Shown: positions 17,350-26,158 of the stretch, piece by piece
Layout of the letters: the number at the start of each line of letters is the position of its first letter
Position numbering within the stretch: position 1 is the stretch's first letter
Assembly: GCF_003696215.1 (NCBI RefSeq)
Contig: NZ_RFFG01000034.1
Span: forward strand, 19,316 to 83,315
Length of the DNA stretch: 64,000 nt
Direction: 5' to 3'
DNA from: Actinomadura harenae
Lineage (GTDB): Bacteria; Actinomycetota; Actinomycetes; Streptosporangiales; Streptosporangiaceae
Translations under genes and position numbers: made by a program
Notes under the pieces: model-generated
Database searches by the model: none
What the model was told of the DNA's origin: nothing
The model's input: only the letters and a program-made list of their open reading frames with translations

Positions 17350-18213
17350 ATGGCTGCTGTACGCCACCGGACGGTCCGGATCGACGGGCTCGACGTGTTC
17401 TACCGGGAGGCGGGCGACCCGTCCGCGCCCACGCTGGTCCTGCTGCACGGGTTCCCGACGTCCTCGGTCGTGTACCAGGGGCTGATGGCCGAGCTGGCGG
17501 ACGAGTTCCACCTGATCGCGCCGGACTACCCCGGCTTCGGGCTCAGCTCCGCCCCCTCGGCCGACGAGTGGGAGTACACGTTCGACCACCTGGCGGACGT
17601 GGTGGACAAGCTGCTCGACGAGCTGGGCCTGACCCGATACGCGATCCACGTGCACGACTACGGCGCGCCGGTCGGCTTCCGGCTGGCGACCCGCCACCCC
17701 GAGCGCGTCACCGGGATCGTCACGCAGAACGGCAACGCCTACGACGAGGGCCTGACCCCGTTCTGGAAGCCGATCCGCGCGTACTGGGCCGACCCGTCGA
17801 AGGAGAACGGCGACGCGCTGCGCGGCCTGCTCACCCGCGAGGCCACGCACTGGCAGTACACGCACGGCCTTCCGGAGGTGTCGCTCGTCGACCCGGCCTA
17901 CGAGCTGCACGACCAGGCGCTCCTGGACCGTCCGGGCAACCAGGAGATCCAGCTCGCGCTGTTCCTGGACTACGGCAGCAACCCGCCGCTCTACCCGGCC
18001 TGGCAGGAGTACCTGCGCACCCAGCAGCCGCCGTTGCTGGCGGTGTGGGGACGCGGTGACGAGATCTTCGGCCCGGACGGCGCGCTCGCCTTCGCCCGCG
18101 ACCTGAAGGACGCGCACATCCAGCTGCTCGACACCGGCCACTTCCCGTTCGTCACCCGCACCCGGCAGAGCGCCGCGCTGATCCGCGACTTCCTCCGCCG
18201 CCTCACCGACTGA
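17350..18213 (+). CDS. Alpha/beta-hydrolase (epoxide hydrolase/haloalkane dehalogenase-like)
   Basis: 287 residues. The start has GGAGAAG seven bases upstream. Oxyanion motif LLHGFPTSS. The nucleophile elbow carries Asp103 (HVHDYGAPVG) rather than Ser, as in epoxide hydrolases and dehalogenases. The acid is probably in WGRGDEIF and the base is His264 (DTGHFPF). It is divergent from the CGNR regulator. Several close relatives are annotated only as alpha/beta-hydrolases, so the leaving group (epoxide or halide) is open. Confidence 0.9.
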   Translation: MAAVRHRTVRIDGLDVFYREAGDPSAPTLVLLHGFPTSSVVYQGLMAELADEFHLIAPDYPGFGLSSAPSADEWEYTFDHLADVVDKLLDELGLTRYAIHVHDYGAPVGFRLATRHPERVTGIVTQNGNAYDEGLTPFWKPIRAYWADPSKENGDALRGLLTREATHWQYTHGLPEVSLVDPAYELHDQALLDRPGNQEIQLALFLDYGSNPPLYPAWQEYLRTQQPPLLAVWGRGDEIFGPDGALAFARDLKDAHIQLLDTGHFPFVTRTRQSAALIRDFLRRLTD

Positions 18214-18260
18214 CGGCGTTCCCGGCGTCACGTACGCAAGGCCCTTCGCCAAAACGGCCC

Positions 18261-18286
18261 GGCCGACACGCAGAAGCGTGTCGGCC
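18261..18286. terminator. Terminator hairpin after the hydrolase
   Basis: Perfect 10-bp stem GGCCGACACG / CGTGTCGGCC with a 6-nt loop, 48 nt past the hydrolase stop. Confidence 0.7.
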
Positions 18287-18306
18287 AGGCCGGCGTCGTT
18301 CCGGGT

Positions 18307-18331
18307 GCTCGCGCGCCTCAGGCGCGCGAGC
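18307..18331. terminator. Terminator hairpin after the small secreted protein
   Basis: Perfect 11-bp stem GCTCGCGCGCC / GGCGCGCGAGC around a 3-nt loop, directly after the stop of the minus-strand small gene and 20 nt from the facing terminator. Confidence 0.7.
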
Positions 18332-18334
18332 GGG

Positions 18335-18556
18335 TCACCCCATCGGCCCCATGGGACCCATCGGCCCCATGGGCGGACAGGGCGGCCCCATCGGCACCGG
18401 GATGGGAAGCGGGACGGGGAGGGGGGCGAAGCCGCACATGGGGAAGTTCGGCGCGAGGCCGGAGTGGCTCGTGGCGGTCTCGGCGTGGGCCGGGACGGCG
18501 CTCAGCATGAGTCCCAGGATCGCGGTGGCCGCGCCGGTGGTGAGGGTCTTGCGCAT
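18335..18556 (-). CDS. Small secreted Pro/Gly/Met-rich protein
   Basis: 73 residues, below the usual gene-calling comfort zone. An N-terminal signal peptide (MRKTLTTGAATAILGLML, cleavage likely after AHA) leaves a mature part of about 45 residues with two Cys. It ends in Pro-rich PVPLPIPVPMGPPCPP followed by three PMG triplets. The mature part has no known domain. The tail recalls collagen GXY triplets but is too short to form a triple helix on its own. A GGAGC ribosome-binding site and a strong terminator support a real gene. Function unknown; probably cell-surface. Confidence 0.7.
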   Translation of the reverse strand: MRKTLTTGAATAILGLMLSAVPAHAETATSHSGLAPNFPMCGFAPLPVPLPIPVPMGPPCPPMGPMGPMGPMG

Positions 18557-18764
18557 AGAAGTAGCTCCCGTTCTGCACCCGGCCCCTTCCTGGGGTCGGT
18601 TCCTCGGCAGACACCCTACGACCACGTTGTGTCACCGTCCCGCTACAAGCGGATGTCGGCGTGCCGGAGGAACGCGTTCACCCGGCCCCCGTGACGGGGA
18701 CCGGGTGAACGGCCTTGCGGAAAGGGCTCTGCGGAGGGGCTCCGCGGAGAGGTTCCGCGCCGGG

Positions 18765-19031
18765 TCAGGCGAGGGTGAGGAAGAGCTTCTCCAGCTCCTC
18801 CTCGCTCATCGGCGGGGCGTCCTCCTCGGCGGCGGCCATGCACTGGCGCATCCCGCTGGCCACGATCTTGAACCCGGCCCGGTCCAGGGCCCGGGACACG
18901 GCGGCGAGCTGCGTGACGACGTCCTTGCAGTCACGGCCCGCCTCGATCATGGCGATCACTCCGGCGAGCTGGCCCTGAGCACGGCGGAGCCGGTTGAGGA
19001 CCGCGCCCTGCGCGTTCTCGTCGACCTTCAT
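18765..19031 (-). CDS. CsoR-superfamily regulator, CstR-like (persulfide-sensor type)
   Basis: 88-residue all-alpha repressor (DUF156). It has the family core NRLRRAQGQLAGVIAMIE and two conserved cysteines, Cys35 and Cys64. The copper ligand His that lies four residues before the second Cys in CsoR is Gly60 here. The Cys pair without that His is the pattern of CstR, which senses persulfides by forming di- to tetrasulfide links. A TACCC-N4-GGGTA operator lies 38 nt upstream of the start. Matching operators flank the MMPL gene and the sulfur operon at 55.8 kb, which is the main support for a sulfur role. A divergent metal sensor remains possible. Confidence 0.85.
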   Translation of the reverse strand: MKVDENAQGAVLNRLRRAQGQLAGVIAMIEAGRDCKDVVTQLAAVSRALDRAGFKIVASGMRQCMAAAEEDAPPMSEEELEKLFLTLA

Positions 19032-19069
19032 CGCTGACCTCCCTGTCGAGCTGAGCGGTGGGTCCATGG

Positions 19070-19083
19070 TACCCACGGGGGTA
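19070..19083. promoter_or_regulatory. CsoR/CstR-type operator (regulator gene)
   Basis: TACCCACGGGGGTA, palindromic at 12 of 14 positions, between the MMPL stop and the regulator start. It probably gives autoregulation. Confidence 0.72.
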
Positions 19084-19137
19084 TATGCACGGACCGGTTT
19101 CGTGGCGGGCGTCTCCGTCCCGCTCCGGCTCCCGCGC

Positions 19138-21297
19138 TCAGTCATGCGAGAACCGGACGTTCGGCAGCAGCCGGTCCAGCCACCGCGGGCACCACCAGGC
19201 GGCCCGCCCGGTCACGCGCAGCAGCACCGGGAGCAGCACCAGCCGGACGAGCAGCGCGTCGAGCAGGACGGCCACGCCCAGGATGACGCCCATCTCCTTC
19301 GGCGGCAGCGGCCCGGACAGCGCGAAGGTGAAGAACACCGCGACCATCACCCCGGCCGCCGCGAAGATCACCCGGCCGGAGCGGGCGAGCGCGCCGACCA
19401 CCGCCTGCCGCGGATCGCCGGTCCGCTCCCACTCCTCCTTGGCCGTGGCCAGCAGGAACACGGTGTAGTCCATCGCGATCGCGAAGATCATGGCGAAGAA
19501 GAACACCGGGGCCCAGCCGTCCAGGAAGCCCTGCGGGGTGAAGCCGAGCAGGCCGGACCCGTGGCCGTCCTGGAACACCAGCCGGGCCGCGCCGAACGCG
19601 GCGGCGGTGGACAGCAGGCTGGTCAGGGCGCCGAGCGCGGCGATCAGCGGGGCGCGCAGCGCGAACAGCAGCAGGACGAACCCGAGGCCGACGACGGTGC
19701 CGAGGACCAGCGGGGTCTTGGCGTCCAGCAGGCTCTTCAGGTCGAGGTTCTCGACGGACGCGCCGCCGACGAGCGCGCCGTCCGGCAGGTCGGCGCGGAG
19801 CCGGTCCACGGTCGCCGACAGCGCGGGGTCGGACGGGTCGACCTTCGGGACGGCCTGGACGAGCGCCAGCCCGGAGCCGTCCGCGGACGGGGCGGCGGGC
19901 ATGACGGCCCCGATGCCGGGGTCGTTCCGCAGCACCGACGAGGCGGCGTCGGCCTGGGCCCGCGGCGTGATGATCTGGAGCGCGCCGGGCGCGCCCTTGC
20001 CGAACGACTCCTGGACGGCCGCGTAGCCCATGCGGGCCGACGCGTCCTCCGGGACGACGGTGATCGACGGCATCGCCGTCCGCAGTCCGAGGACCGGGAT
20101 CGCCAGCGCGACCAGCAGCACGGTCGCGGCCACGCCGAACAGCGCCGGACGCCGCCACAGCAGCCGTCCCCACGCCTCGAACCGGTTGGCCTTCGCCTTG
20201 TCCCTGCGGCGCGCCCACGGAGGCGTGCCGAGGTCGATCCTCTTGCCGAGCATCCCGAGGACGGCGGGCAGCAGCGTCAGCGTCGCGGCCAGGACGAACA
20301 CGACGGCCAGCATGATCCCGCCCGCCATCGACCGGAAGGCCGGGGACGGCACGAGCATCACGGCCGACAGGCTGACCAGGACGGTCGCCCCGGACAGCAG
20401 GACGGCCTTGCCCGCGGTGTCCATCGTCTCGACCACCGCGCGGACGGGACCGGACCGCTGGAGCGCGTCCCGGAACCGCATCACCAGGAACAGCGCGTAG
20501 TCGATGCCGAGCGCGAGCGCGAACATCATCGCGAAGTTCATCGCCCAGATGGAGATCGGGGTCAGCTCGGTCAGCAGCACGAGCGAGCCCGCCGACGCGG
20601 CGAGTCCGGCGAGGGTGAGCAGCAGCGGCAGCCCGGCGGCGACGAGCGAGCCGAACGCCAGCACGAGGATGGCCATGGTCACCGGCCACGACAGCATCTC
20701 GGACTTCATCATCGCGTCGTGGTTGGCCTTGTTGAAGTCGCTCCACAGCACCGAGGCGCCGGTGGCGCGCACCTGGACGCCGTCCGCCGAGAGCTTGGCG
20801 AGCGGGTCCTTCAGGTCGTCGGCGGCGCGGACCATCTCGTTCGGGTCGGCCGCCGCGCCCGCGAGGATCACCGCGGTCCGGCCGTCCTGGCTCACCGTGG
20901 CGCCGGGCTGGGGCCGGACGATCTGCCCGACCCGCGCGTCGGCGTCCAGGGTGGCGACGGCGCGGTCGACGACCCCGGACACGGCCGGGTCGGTGACCGG
21001 CCGGTCGGCCTTGACGACGACCTGGAGGGCGCTGGAGGCGTTGCCGCCGAAGTGCTTCTCGGCCAGCTCGCGGACCTGGACCGAGGCCGATCCGTCCGCC
21101 TGCCAGCCCGCGCCGGACAGCGCCGAGTTGACCTTGGGCGCGAACGCCCCGAGTACGCCGACCAGGACCAGCCACACCAGCAGGACGAGCCGCGCGTGCC
21201 CGGCGGCCCATCCGCCGAGCCGGCCGAGTAGCCCGGCCCGTCCCGGTGGACGGTCCGCCTCCCGCCTCAGCCTCTCCAGCTCTTCCACGACGCTCAT
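19138..21297 (-). CDS. MMPL/RND family transporter (CstR-type operators upstream)
   Basis: 719-residue inner-membrane exporter of the MMPL/HAE2 type. TM1 (ARLVLLVWLVLVGVLGAF) is followed by an extracytoplasmic loop, a TM cluster with the family GIDYALFL motif, a second loop and a second TM cluster with AMDYTVFLL. The two Asp-Tyr motifs mark the proton relay. I use the ATG at 21297: the frame is open further up, but that stretch is the operator region. Two perfect TACCCCATGGGGTA sites lie 25 and 62 nt upstream, and the CstR-like regulator follows 106 nt downstream. The cargo is unknown: lipids are usual for the family, but the regulation suggests a sulfur-stress role. Confidence 0.9.
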   Translation of the reverse strand: MSVVEELERLRREADRPPGRAGLLGRLGGWAAGHARLVLLVWLVLVGVLGAFAPKVNSALSGAGWQADGSASVQVRELAEKHFGGNASSALQVVVKADRPVTDPAVSGVVDRAVATLDADARVGQIVRPQPGATVSQDGRTAVILAGAAADPNEMVRAADDLKDPLAKLSADGVQVRATGASVLWSDFNKANHDAMMKSEMLSWPVTMAILVLAFGSLVAAGLPLLLTLAGLAASAGSLVLLTELTPISIWAMNFAMMFALALGIDYALFLVMRFRDALQRSGPVRAVVETMDTAGKAVLLSGATVLVSLSAVMLVPSPAFRSMAGGIMLAVVFVLAATLTLLPAVLGMLGKRIDLGTPPWARRRDKAKANRFEAWGRLLWRRPALFGVAATVLLVALAIPVLGLRTAMPSITVVPEDASARMGYAAVQESFGKGAPGALQIITPRAQADAASSVLRNDPGIGAVMPAAPSADGSGLALVQAVPKVDPSDPALSATVDRLRADLPDGALVGGASVENLDLKSLLDAKTPLVLGTVVGLGFVLLLFALRAPLIAALGALTSLLSTAAAFGAARLVFQDGHGSGLLGFTPQGFLDGWAPVFFFAMIFAIAMDYTVFLLATAKEEWERTGDPRQAVVGALARSGRVIFAAAGVMVAVFFTFALSGPLPPKEMGVILGVAVLLDALLVRLVLLPVLLRVTGRAAWWCPRWLDRLLPNVRFSHD

Positions 21298-21322
21298 GCG
21301 GCTCCCCTCCAGGGTCCGGACA

Positions 21323-21373
21323 TACCCCATGGGGTATCTGACCCCGTCACCGTACCTGATACCCCATGGGGTA
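21323..21373. promoter_or_regulatory. Two perfect CsoR/CstR-type operators (MMPL promoter)
   Basis: TACCCCATGGGGTA at 21323-21336 and again at 21360-21373, both perfect palindromes, 37 bp apart. The near copy is 25 nt from the MMPL start codon. The divergent FAD-protein gene begins 116 nt away on the other side and could share control. Confidence 0.82.
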
Positions 21374-21488
21374 TCCAAAAGCTGGGCTGAACAGCGGAGA
21401 CATCGTCCGGCCCTCCGCCGGCCGCGCAGGGGCGCGGTGATAGAACCACTGTGGGTGATCTCTAGCGCCGCTTCGGGGGACGGACGTG

Positions 21489-22865
21489 ATGCGCCGACGT
21501 GTGGTGATCATCGGTGGGGGAGTCGCCGGGACGGCCGCCTTCGCCACCCTGGCGCGCGCGGGCGTGGACGCGCCGGTCGACATCGTGGACCCGCTGCCCG
21601 CCGGAGCGGGCACGGCCTTCGGCGTCGGCGACGCCGCGCTGCTCTGCAACACCTCGGCCGCCCTGATGTCCCTGCGGCCGGGACTGCCCGCCGACTTCCA
21701 CCGGGCGCTGCGGGCATGCGGCGCGCCCGTCGAACGCGAGGTGTTCGCACCGCGCCGGGAGTTCGCCCGGTATCTGCGCGAGGTCTACGAGACGGCGGCG
21801 GGACGTCCCGGACTGGCGCATCGCCGGGTGCCACGGCGCGCGGCGTCCGTCCGGCCCGTCGGCGACGGCTACCGCGTCCTCCTGGACGACGGTTCGCACC
21901 TGGACGCGTCCGAAGTCCTGGTGTGCCTGGGCTGGGGGCCGCCGTCGGTCCCGGACGGGCTCCGCGACCGTCCGGGCATCGTGACCAGCCCGTTCCCCGA
22001 AGAACGCATGCTGGAGTCGGTGCCGCCGTCCGGCCGGGTCCTCGTGCTGGGGACGAAACTGTCCGCCATCGACGCCGCGCTCCTCCTCACCCGCCACGGC
22101 CACCGGGTGACGATGGCGTCGCCGTCCGGGGCGCTGCCCGCCGTGCGCACGCGGACCGTCCGGGGAGCCGTGCGGATCGACCCGGCCGACGTCCACGCGC
22201 TGGACTCCGCCGACCCGCGCCTCACCCGGCGGATCCTGGACCTCGTCACACGCACCCTCGAAACCCCGCTGACCTGCGCGGATGCGCCCGCTGACACGGT
22301 CGGGCGGCTGCGCGCCGAGATCGGGCTCGCGCGCCGGGGCCTCGTCGGCTGGCAGGACGTCCTGGTCGAACTCGTCGACCTCGCCAACCCGATCCTGGTG
22401 CGCCGGGACGGCGACGCGCGCCGCCGGGTCCTGCGCGCGTGCGAGCCGCTCATGCGTTACCTGGGCTCGTTTCCCCTCGGCAACGCCGAACACCTGCTCG
22501 AACTATTGGAGACCGGGCAGGTGCGGGTGCGCGCAGGGGGTCCGCGACGGCTGGACGGCCCGTCCCCCTGGCGGGTGCGGTGGCCGGACGGCGAGTCCGA
22601 GCCCTTCGACGCCGTCGTCTGCGCGACCGGCTTCACGAGCAGACCCCTGGGCATGCGACACGGAGCCCTCTCGTTCGCACACGATTCATCCGGAACCAGC
22701 ACGCCTCCGGAACTGGACGCCGACCTCCGCCTGCGCATGAACGGGCGCGCCGAGCGGATCTGGCTGCTAGGCGTTTCGTCCGGCGTGCGGATGCCGTTCG
22801 CCAACGCCGTCCATCACGCGACCGACCAGGCCGAGGCGTTCGCGCGGGCCTTCACGGAGCGCTGA
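21489..22865 (+). CDS. FAD-NAD(P)-binding monooxygenase-like protein
   Basis: 458 residues. N-terminal dinucleotide fold VVIIGGGVAGTAAFATLARAG, cut here to GGGVAG at about residues 9-14. A second NAD(P)-type fold starts around VLVLGTKLSAID, and there is an ATG motif (VVCATGFTSRP) seen in flavoprotein monooxygenases. It resembles the FAD_NAD-binding proteins of the HI0933/YdhS group, which have no settled function. A GTG one codon earlier (21486) is an equal start. Its promoter region contains the operators of the divergent MMPL gene. A role in thiol or sulfur oxidation would fit but is not shown. Confidence 0.82.
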   Translation: MRRRVVIIGGGVAGTAAFATLARAGVDAPVDIVDPLPAGAGTAFGVGDAALLCNTSAALMSLRPGLPADFHRALRACGAPVEREVFAPRREFARYLREVYETAAGRPGLAHRRVPRRAASVRPVGDGYRVLLDDGSHLDASEVLVCLGWGPPSVPDGLRDRPGIVTSPFPEERMLESVPPSGRVLVLGTKLSAIDAALLLTRHGHRVTMASPSGALPAVRTRTVRGAVRIDPADVHALDSADPRLTRRILDLVTRTLETPLTCADAPADTVGRLRAEIGLARRGLVGWQDVLVELVDLANPILVRRDGDARRRVLRACEPLMRYLGSFPLGNAEHLLELLETGQVRVRAGGPRRLDGPSPWRVRWPDGESEPFDAVVCATGFTSRPLGMRHGALSFAHDSSGTSTPPELDADLRLRMNGRAERIWLLGVSSGVRMPFANAVHHATDQAEAFARAFTER

Positions 22866-22886
22866 CCGGCTCAAGCGCTGACCGGC

Positions 22887-23486
22887 TCAGCCGAAGCGGG
22901 CCGTCCAGGCGTCGAGGGACCAGGGGGCCTGGTCGAGGAAGGGCAGGTCCGAGCGGACCATCGGCCGGACGGCCAGGATCGGCAGCGGCCCGTGCAGCGG
23001 CCGGAACCCGGGATTGCGGATGCCCGGGGCGGCGGGCGGACCGGGATGGAACTCGCCGATCATCAGCCCGTGCCGGACGAACGACGGTTTCAGCCTCCGC
23101 TGGGCGCCCTCGATGACCGACTCCCAGTCGCGCTCGTCCACTTCGGGGAACGCCACGAGCAGCGCCCGGTGCGGATCGCCCGCGCCGTCCTGGTGGGCGA
23201 CGAACCAGGAGAGGTACCGGCGCATCACCAGCGCCACCTGTTCCGGCCCGTCCGGACGCGCCGCCCAGACCGCGCCGAGCAGCCGCCCGCCCTCCAGGGC
23301 CTGCCGCGTGTACGGGCACACCGCCCCGGGGCGTCCCAGGTCGGGGTGCGGACGGCACAGGTGGTCCCGCACCCAGCAGGTGATCACTTCGAGCGGCCCG
23401 GACCCTGCCCCCGCCGGTTCCCGGGCGGTGTCGGGCGCCTCCCCGCCCGTCAGCGGCCGGGGAGGCTCCCAAGGGTCGGTGATCAA
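22887..23486 (-). CDS. DUF6875-like protein, coupled to EF-hand gene
   Basis: About 199 residues, no known function. I place the start at a TTG that overlaps the TGA of the EF-hand gene (TTGA), because no other start precedes the conserved-looking segment ITDPWEPPRPL. Readable blocks are CWVRDHLCRPHPDLGRPG, a Cys-containing VCPYTRQALEGG, and a late HGLMIGEFHPG. The sequence recalls a family of actinobacterial proteins found in natural-product and redox contexts (YqcI/YcgG-like with CPF/CPY motifs). The overlap implies stoichiometric production with the calcium-binding protein. The family assignment is tentative. Confidence 0.68.
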   Translation of the reverse strand: MITDPWEPPRPLTGGEAPDTAREPAGAGSGPLEVITCWVRDHLCRPHPDLGRPGAVCPYTRQALEGGRLLGAVWAARPDGPEQVALVMRRYLSWFVAHQDGAGDPHRALLVAFPEVDERDWESVIEGAQRRLKPSFVRHGLMIGEFHPGPPAAPGIRNPGFRPLHGPLPILAVRPMVRSDLPFLDQAPWSLDAWTARFG

Positions 23487-24112
23487 GCCGAGAACACGTC
23501 CACCGGCTCGTCCGAGACGTAGAACCTGCGGGCCTCGGCCAGCAGTTCCTGGGTGCTGATGTGCCCGTCGCGGTCGGTGTCGAGTCCGCGGGCGGACGCC
23601 ATCGCGTGCCGCTGGTCCGCGCCCATGGCGGTCAGGACCTGCGTCCAGTCGTCGACCGAGACCCTGCCGTCGTCGTCGAGGTCGGCGACGGCGATGACCG
23701 CCTCCGCCCACGGACGCAGCGAGTCGTCGAAGCCGCGCATGCCCGAGTGGAGGGAGCTCTCGGCGGCGGCGAGGAACTCGGCCCGGTCGATGGGGCCGTC
23801 CGGACTGGTGCCGGCGCTGCGCGCCAGGCCCTCGTAGTACTGGCGGGCGCCCTCGCGCAGGGCCCGGCCCTTCTTCGATCCCGGGTTCTGCGCGAGGGCC
23901 CGCAGGATGCCGTCGGCCATGAACTCGAGGTCCTGCCGGGAGATCGTGCCGTCGTTGTTGCGGTCGAAGGTCTCGAAGCGTTCGGCGAGTTTGGCGTCGT
24001 ACGCCTGGAGACGGGCCTGTTTGACCTGCTGGGCATGGTTCTGTTGGCCGTTGCGCGGCTTGGTCTCGTGGAGCCGTTCCTCCTGGCGGGTCTGCTTGTT
24101 CTTCTTGCTCAC
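23483..24112 (-). CDS. EF-hand calcium-binding protein (calerythrin-like)
   Basis: 209 residues. The GTG start follows GGAGGG at good spacing; an ATG 12 codons upstream has none. EF-hand loops: residues 50-61 (DRNNDGTISRQD), 144-155 (DLDDDGRVSVDD) and 178-189 (DTDRDGHISTQE). A fourth loop at 101-112 is degenerate (GTSPDGPIDRAE, no first Asp). Four-loop layout and length match calerythrin and the Streptomyces CabB/CabD sarcoplasmic-type proteins. An extra basic N-terminus of about 35 residues is Lys/Gln-rich. It is probably a cytosolic calcium buffer or sensor, and the next gene overlaps it. Confidence 0.9.
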   Translation of the reverse strand: MSKKNKQTRQEERLHETKPRNGQQNHAQQVKQARLQAYDAKLAERFETFDRNNDGTISRQDLEFMADGILRALAQNPGSKKGRALREGARQYYEGLARSAGTSPDGPIDRAEFLAAAESSLHSGMRGFDDSLRPWAEAVIAVADLDDDGRVSVDDWTQVLTAMGADQRHAMASARGLDTDRDGHISTQELLAEARRFYVSDEPVDVFSA

Positions 24113-24221
24113 GGTGCCCTCCGGAAACTCGAATGTCGTGTTTCGCACCTATAGCGCTACCCTCAGTGATCGGCCGTAGCCGAGATCATCTCCCTGGCCC
24201 ACGGTAAGAGTCGGCAAACCG

Positions 24222-26078
24222 CTACGAGCGCAGGGTGACCGCGACGGGGAGGTGGTCGGAGTACGGGACGGCCGGCCGGGCGGGGTCCTGCGGGGTCAGG
24301 CCCGGCGTCGTCAGGATGTGGTCGAGCTGGTCGGTCGGCCTGGGCCGTGCCGGGTAGGTGAGGAACGGGCGGGCCGCCGCGAACGCGTCCTTCAGTCCCG
24401 CTCCGAGCAGGACCTGGAAGGCCCGGTCGCTCGGCTGCATGTTGAGGTCGCCGCCCAGGACGACCGGGCCGCCCTTCGCGGCGGCGTCCCGCGCGATCCG
24501 CGCGAGCTGCTCCGCCTGCCCGAGGTCGGTCCAGCCGTCCGGGGGCTGGGTGTGGGTGGCGATGACCGTGACGACGGTTCCGTGCCACCGCAGGCCGACC
24601 TCGAGGGCCTCGGCCCCGGTCGGCCCGCCCTTCACCAGGACGTGGTTCCGGACGGACACGACCGGCAGGTTCGTGAGCAGCGCGTCGCCCCACACCTCGT
24701 CCCCGGCGGGCGCCCAGTGCGGCTTCAGCCCGAGCCGGCCGGACATCAGCCTCAGCTGGTCGCGGCCGCCGTTCAGGAACCAGCCGCGGTCGACCTCGCT
24801 CAGCAGCACCACGTGCGGACGCAGCGACCGCAGGGCGTCCGCCTGCCGTGCGGCGGTCATCGTGCCGTTCATTCCGAAGCCCATGCGCAGGTTGTAGGCG
24901 GCGACGCGGAGCCCGTCGCCGGGCATCGGAGTCCAGGAGGGCGTCCCGGGCCAGCTCGTGGTCAGCGTGACCAGGAGCGCGGACGCGGCGGCGACGGCGA
25001 GCACCGGCCACTGCCGTCCCTCGTCCGGACGGCTCGCGCGGCCGAACGAGACCGCCGCGACGATGACCGCCGCCGCCACCGGAACCCACCGGTTCGGCAT
25101 GCCGAGGTCGTAGGCCGAGTAGTACGCGAAGAACAGGACCACGAAGACGAGGAGGCCGGTCGCGGTGGCCAGCCCGCGGCGGGTCGCGGTCGTGGCGTCC
25201 TCGCCGGTGGGCGAGGGGCTGGGCTCGGCGGCCGCCCAGCCCAGGCATCCGGCCAGCGCGAACTGCCCGCCGACCTGTGCGATCAGTGTCCAGGTGGGGG
25301 AGACGCCGTGGACGCCGTCCACCGTCGCCCGCCCGAACGCGAACCCGAGCGCCGACAGGACGAGCAGCACCCCGGGAACCGCCGGACGGCGCGTCCAGAA
25401 CGCGGGGCGCGCGGCCACCGCGACCGACAGGACGGCGCCCGTCGCGACCGCCACGGCGGCCCAGGTCGCGCCGTCCGCGCTGGCCTGCGCATGCGACGAA
25501 CTGCCCGTGTAGAGGCCCCACAGCAGGAGCGCGGGGCCGAGCGTCCACCACAGCCGACGCCCGTGGAAGGCCTCCTCGTCGCCGGGCGTGCGGTGACGGA
25601 ACAGGGCGAGCGCGAACAGCCCCAGCTCCAGGACGAGCAGGGCCCACGGCCACAGTCCGTCCCGCCAGACCAGGTCGACGCCGCCGAGCGCCGCGTGGAG
25701 GACGCCCGAGGCGGCGAGCCCCGCGACGAAGCCGGTCGCGACCGGGCGCGCGTCCCGTGCCGTCCCGGCCGTCGCGACCAGCCAGCACAGTCCGGCGAGC
25801 AGACCGGCGCTCGCCACCGCGACCTGCGCGGTCCCGCCGTCGGTGAACTGGAGCGCGGCGCGCGCCGCGAGCAGGACGACCGCCGCGCCCGGCCCGATCC
25901 GCCGGGCGAACGGCGCGGCCGCGAACGCCGCCGCGAACCACACCAGCGCGTACAGCCCGATGAGTTCGGCCGGCGTGCTGCCCGCGTCGCCGACCACGGT
26001 GATCAGGGACGGCAGGAACACCCTGACGACGTCCACCAGGACGACGGAGCCCACCACGACGTCGAGCCGCACCCGCAC
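24222..26078 (-). CDS. Polytopic membrane protein with C-terminal EEP (endonuclease/exonuclease/phosphatase) domain
   Basis: 618 residues. Roughly ten to eleven TM segments fill residues 1-360. An EEP domain of about 250 residues follows: RVAAYNLRMGFGMNG, catalytic Glu in LSEVDRGW, THTQPP, GGDLNMQPSD, LDHILTT and SDHLPV. EEP enzymes cleave phosphodiesters in nucleic acids, phosphoinositides or sphingomyelin. Here the anchored domain would work at the membrane, topologically probably outside. The GTG start was chosen for GGAGG six bases upstream. It lies 80 nt after oleate hydratase on the same strand, consistent with a membrane-lipid role, which is inferred. Confidence 0.85.
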   Translation of the reverse strand: MRVRLDVVVGSVVLVDVVRVFLPSLITVVGDAGSTPAELIGLYALVWFAAAFAAAPFARRIGPGAAVVLLAARAALQFTDGGTAQVAVASAGLLAGLCWLVATAGTARDARPVATGFVAGLAASGVLHAALGGVDLVWRDGLWPWALLVLELGLFALALFRHRTPGDEEAFHGRRLWWTLGPALLLWGLYTGSSSHAQASADGATWAAVAVATGAVLSVAVAARPAFWTRRPAVPGVLLVLSALGFAFGRATVDGVHGVSPTWTLIAQVGGQFALAGCLGWAAAEPSPSPTGEDATTATRRGLATATGLLVFVVLFFAYYSAYDLGMPNRWVPVAAAVIVAAVSFGRASRPDEGRQWPVLAVAAASALLVTLTTSWPGTPSWTPMPGDGLRVAAYNLRMGFGMNGTMTAARQADALRSLRPHVVLLSEVDRGWFLNGGRDQLRLMSGRLGLKPHWAPAGDEVWGDALLTNLPVVSVRNHVLVKGGPTGAEALEVGLRWHGTVVTVIATHTQPPDGWTDLGQAEQLARIARDAAAKGGPVVLGGDLNMQPSDRAFQVLLGAGLKDAFAAARPFLTYPARPRPTDQLDHILTTPGLTPQDPARPAVPYSDHLPVAVTLRS

Positions 26079-26158
26079 CACGCACCTCCGGTGTCCGCGT
26101 GAATGCGAGAGAGCTTCACGTATGAACCCGGAGGTGCGCAAGGGGCATCACCTGCGAA

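Noticed and set aside
23561..24154. Plus-strand frame opposite the EF-hand gene
   Set aside because: The EF-hand frame has clear motifs; this one is low-complexity Val/Gly/Leu.
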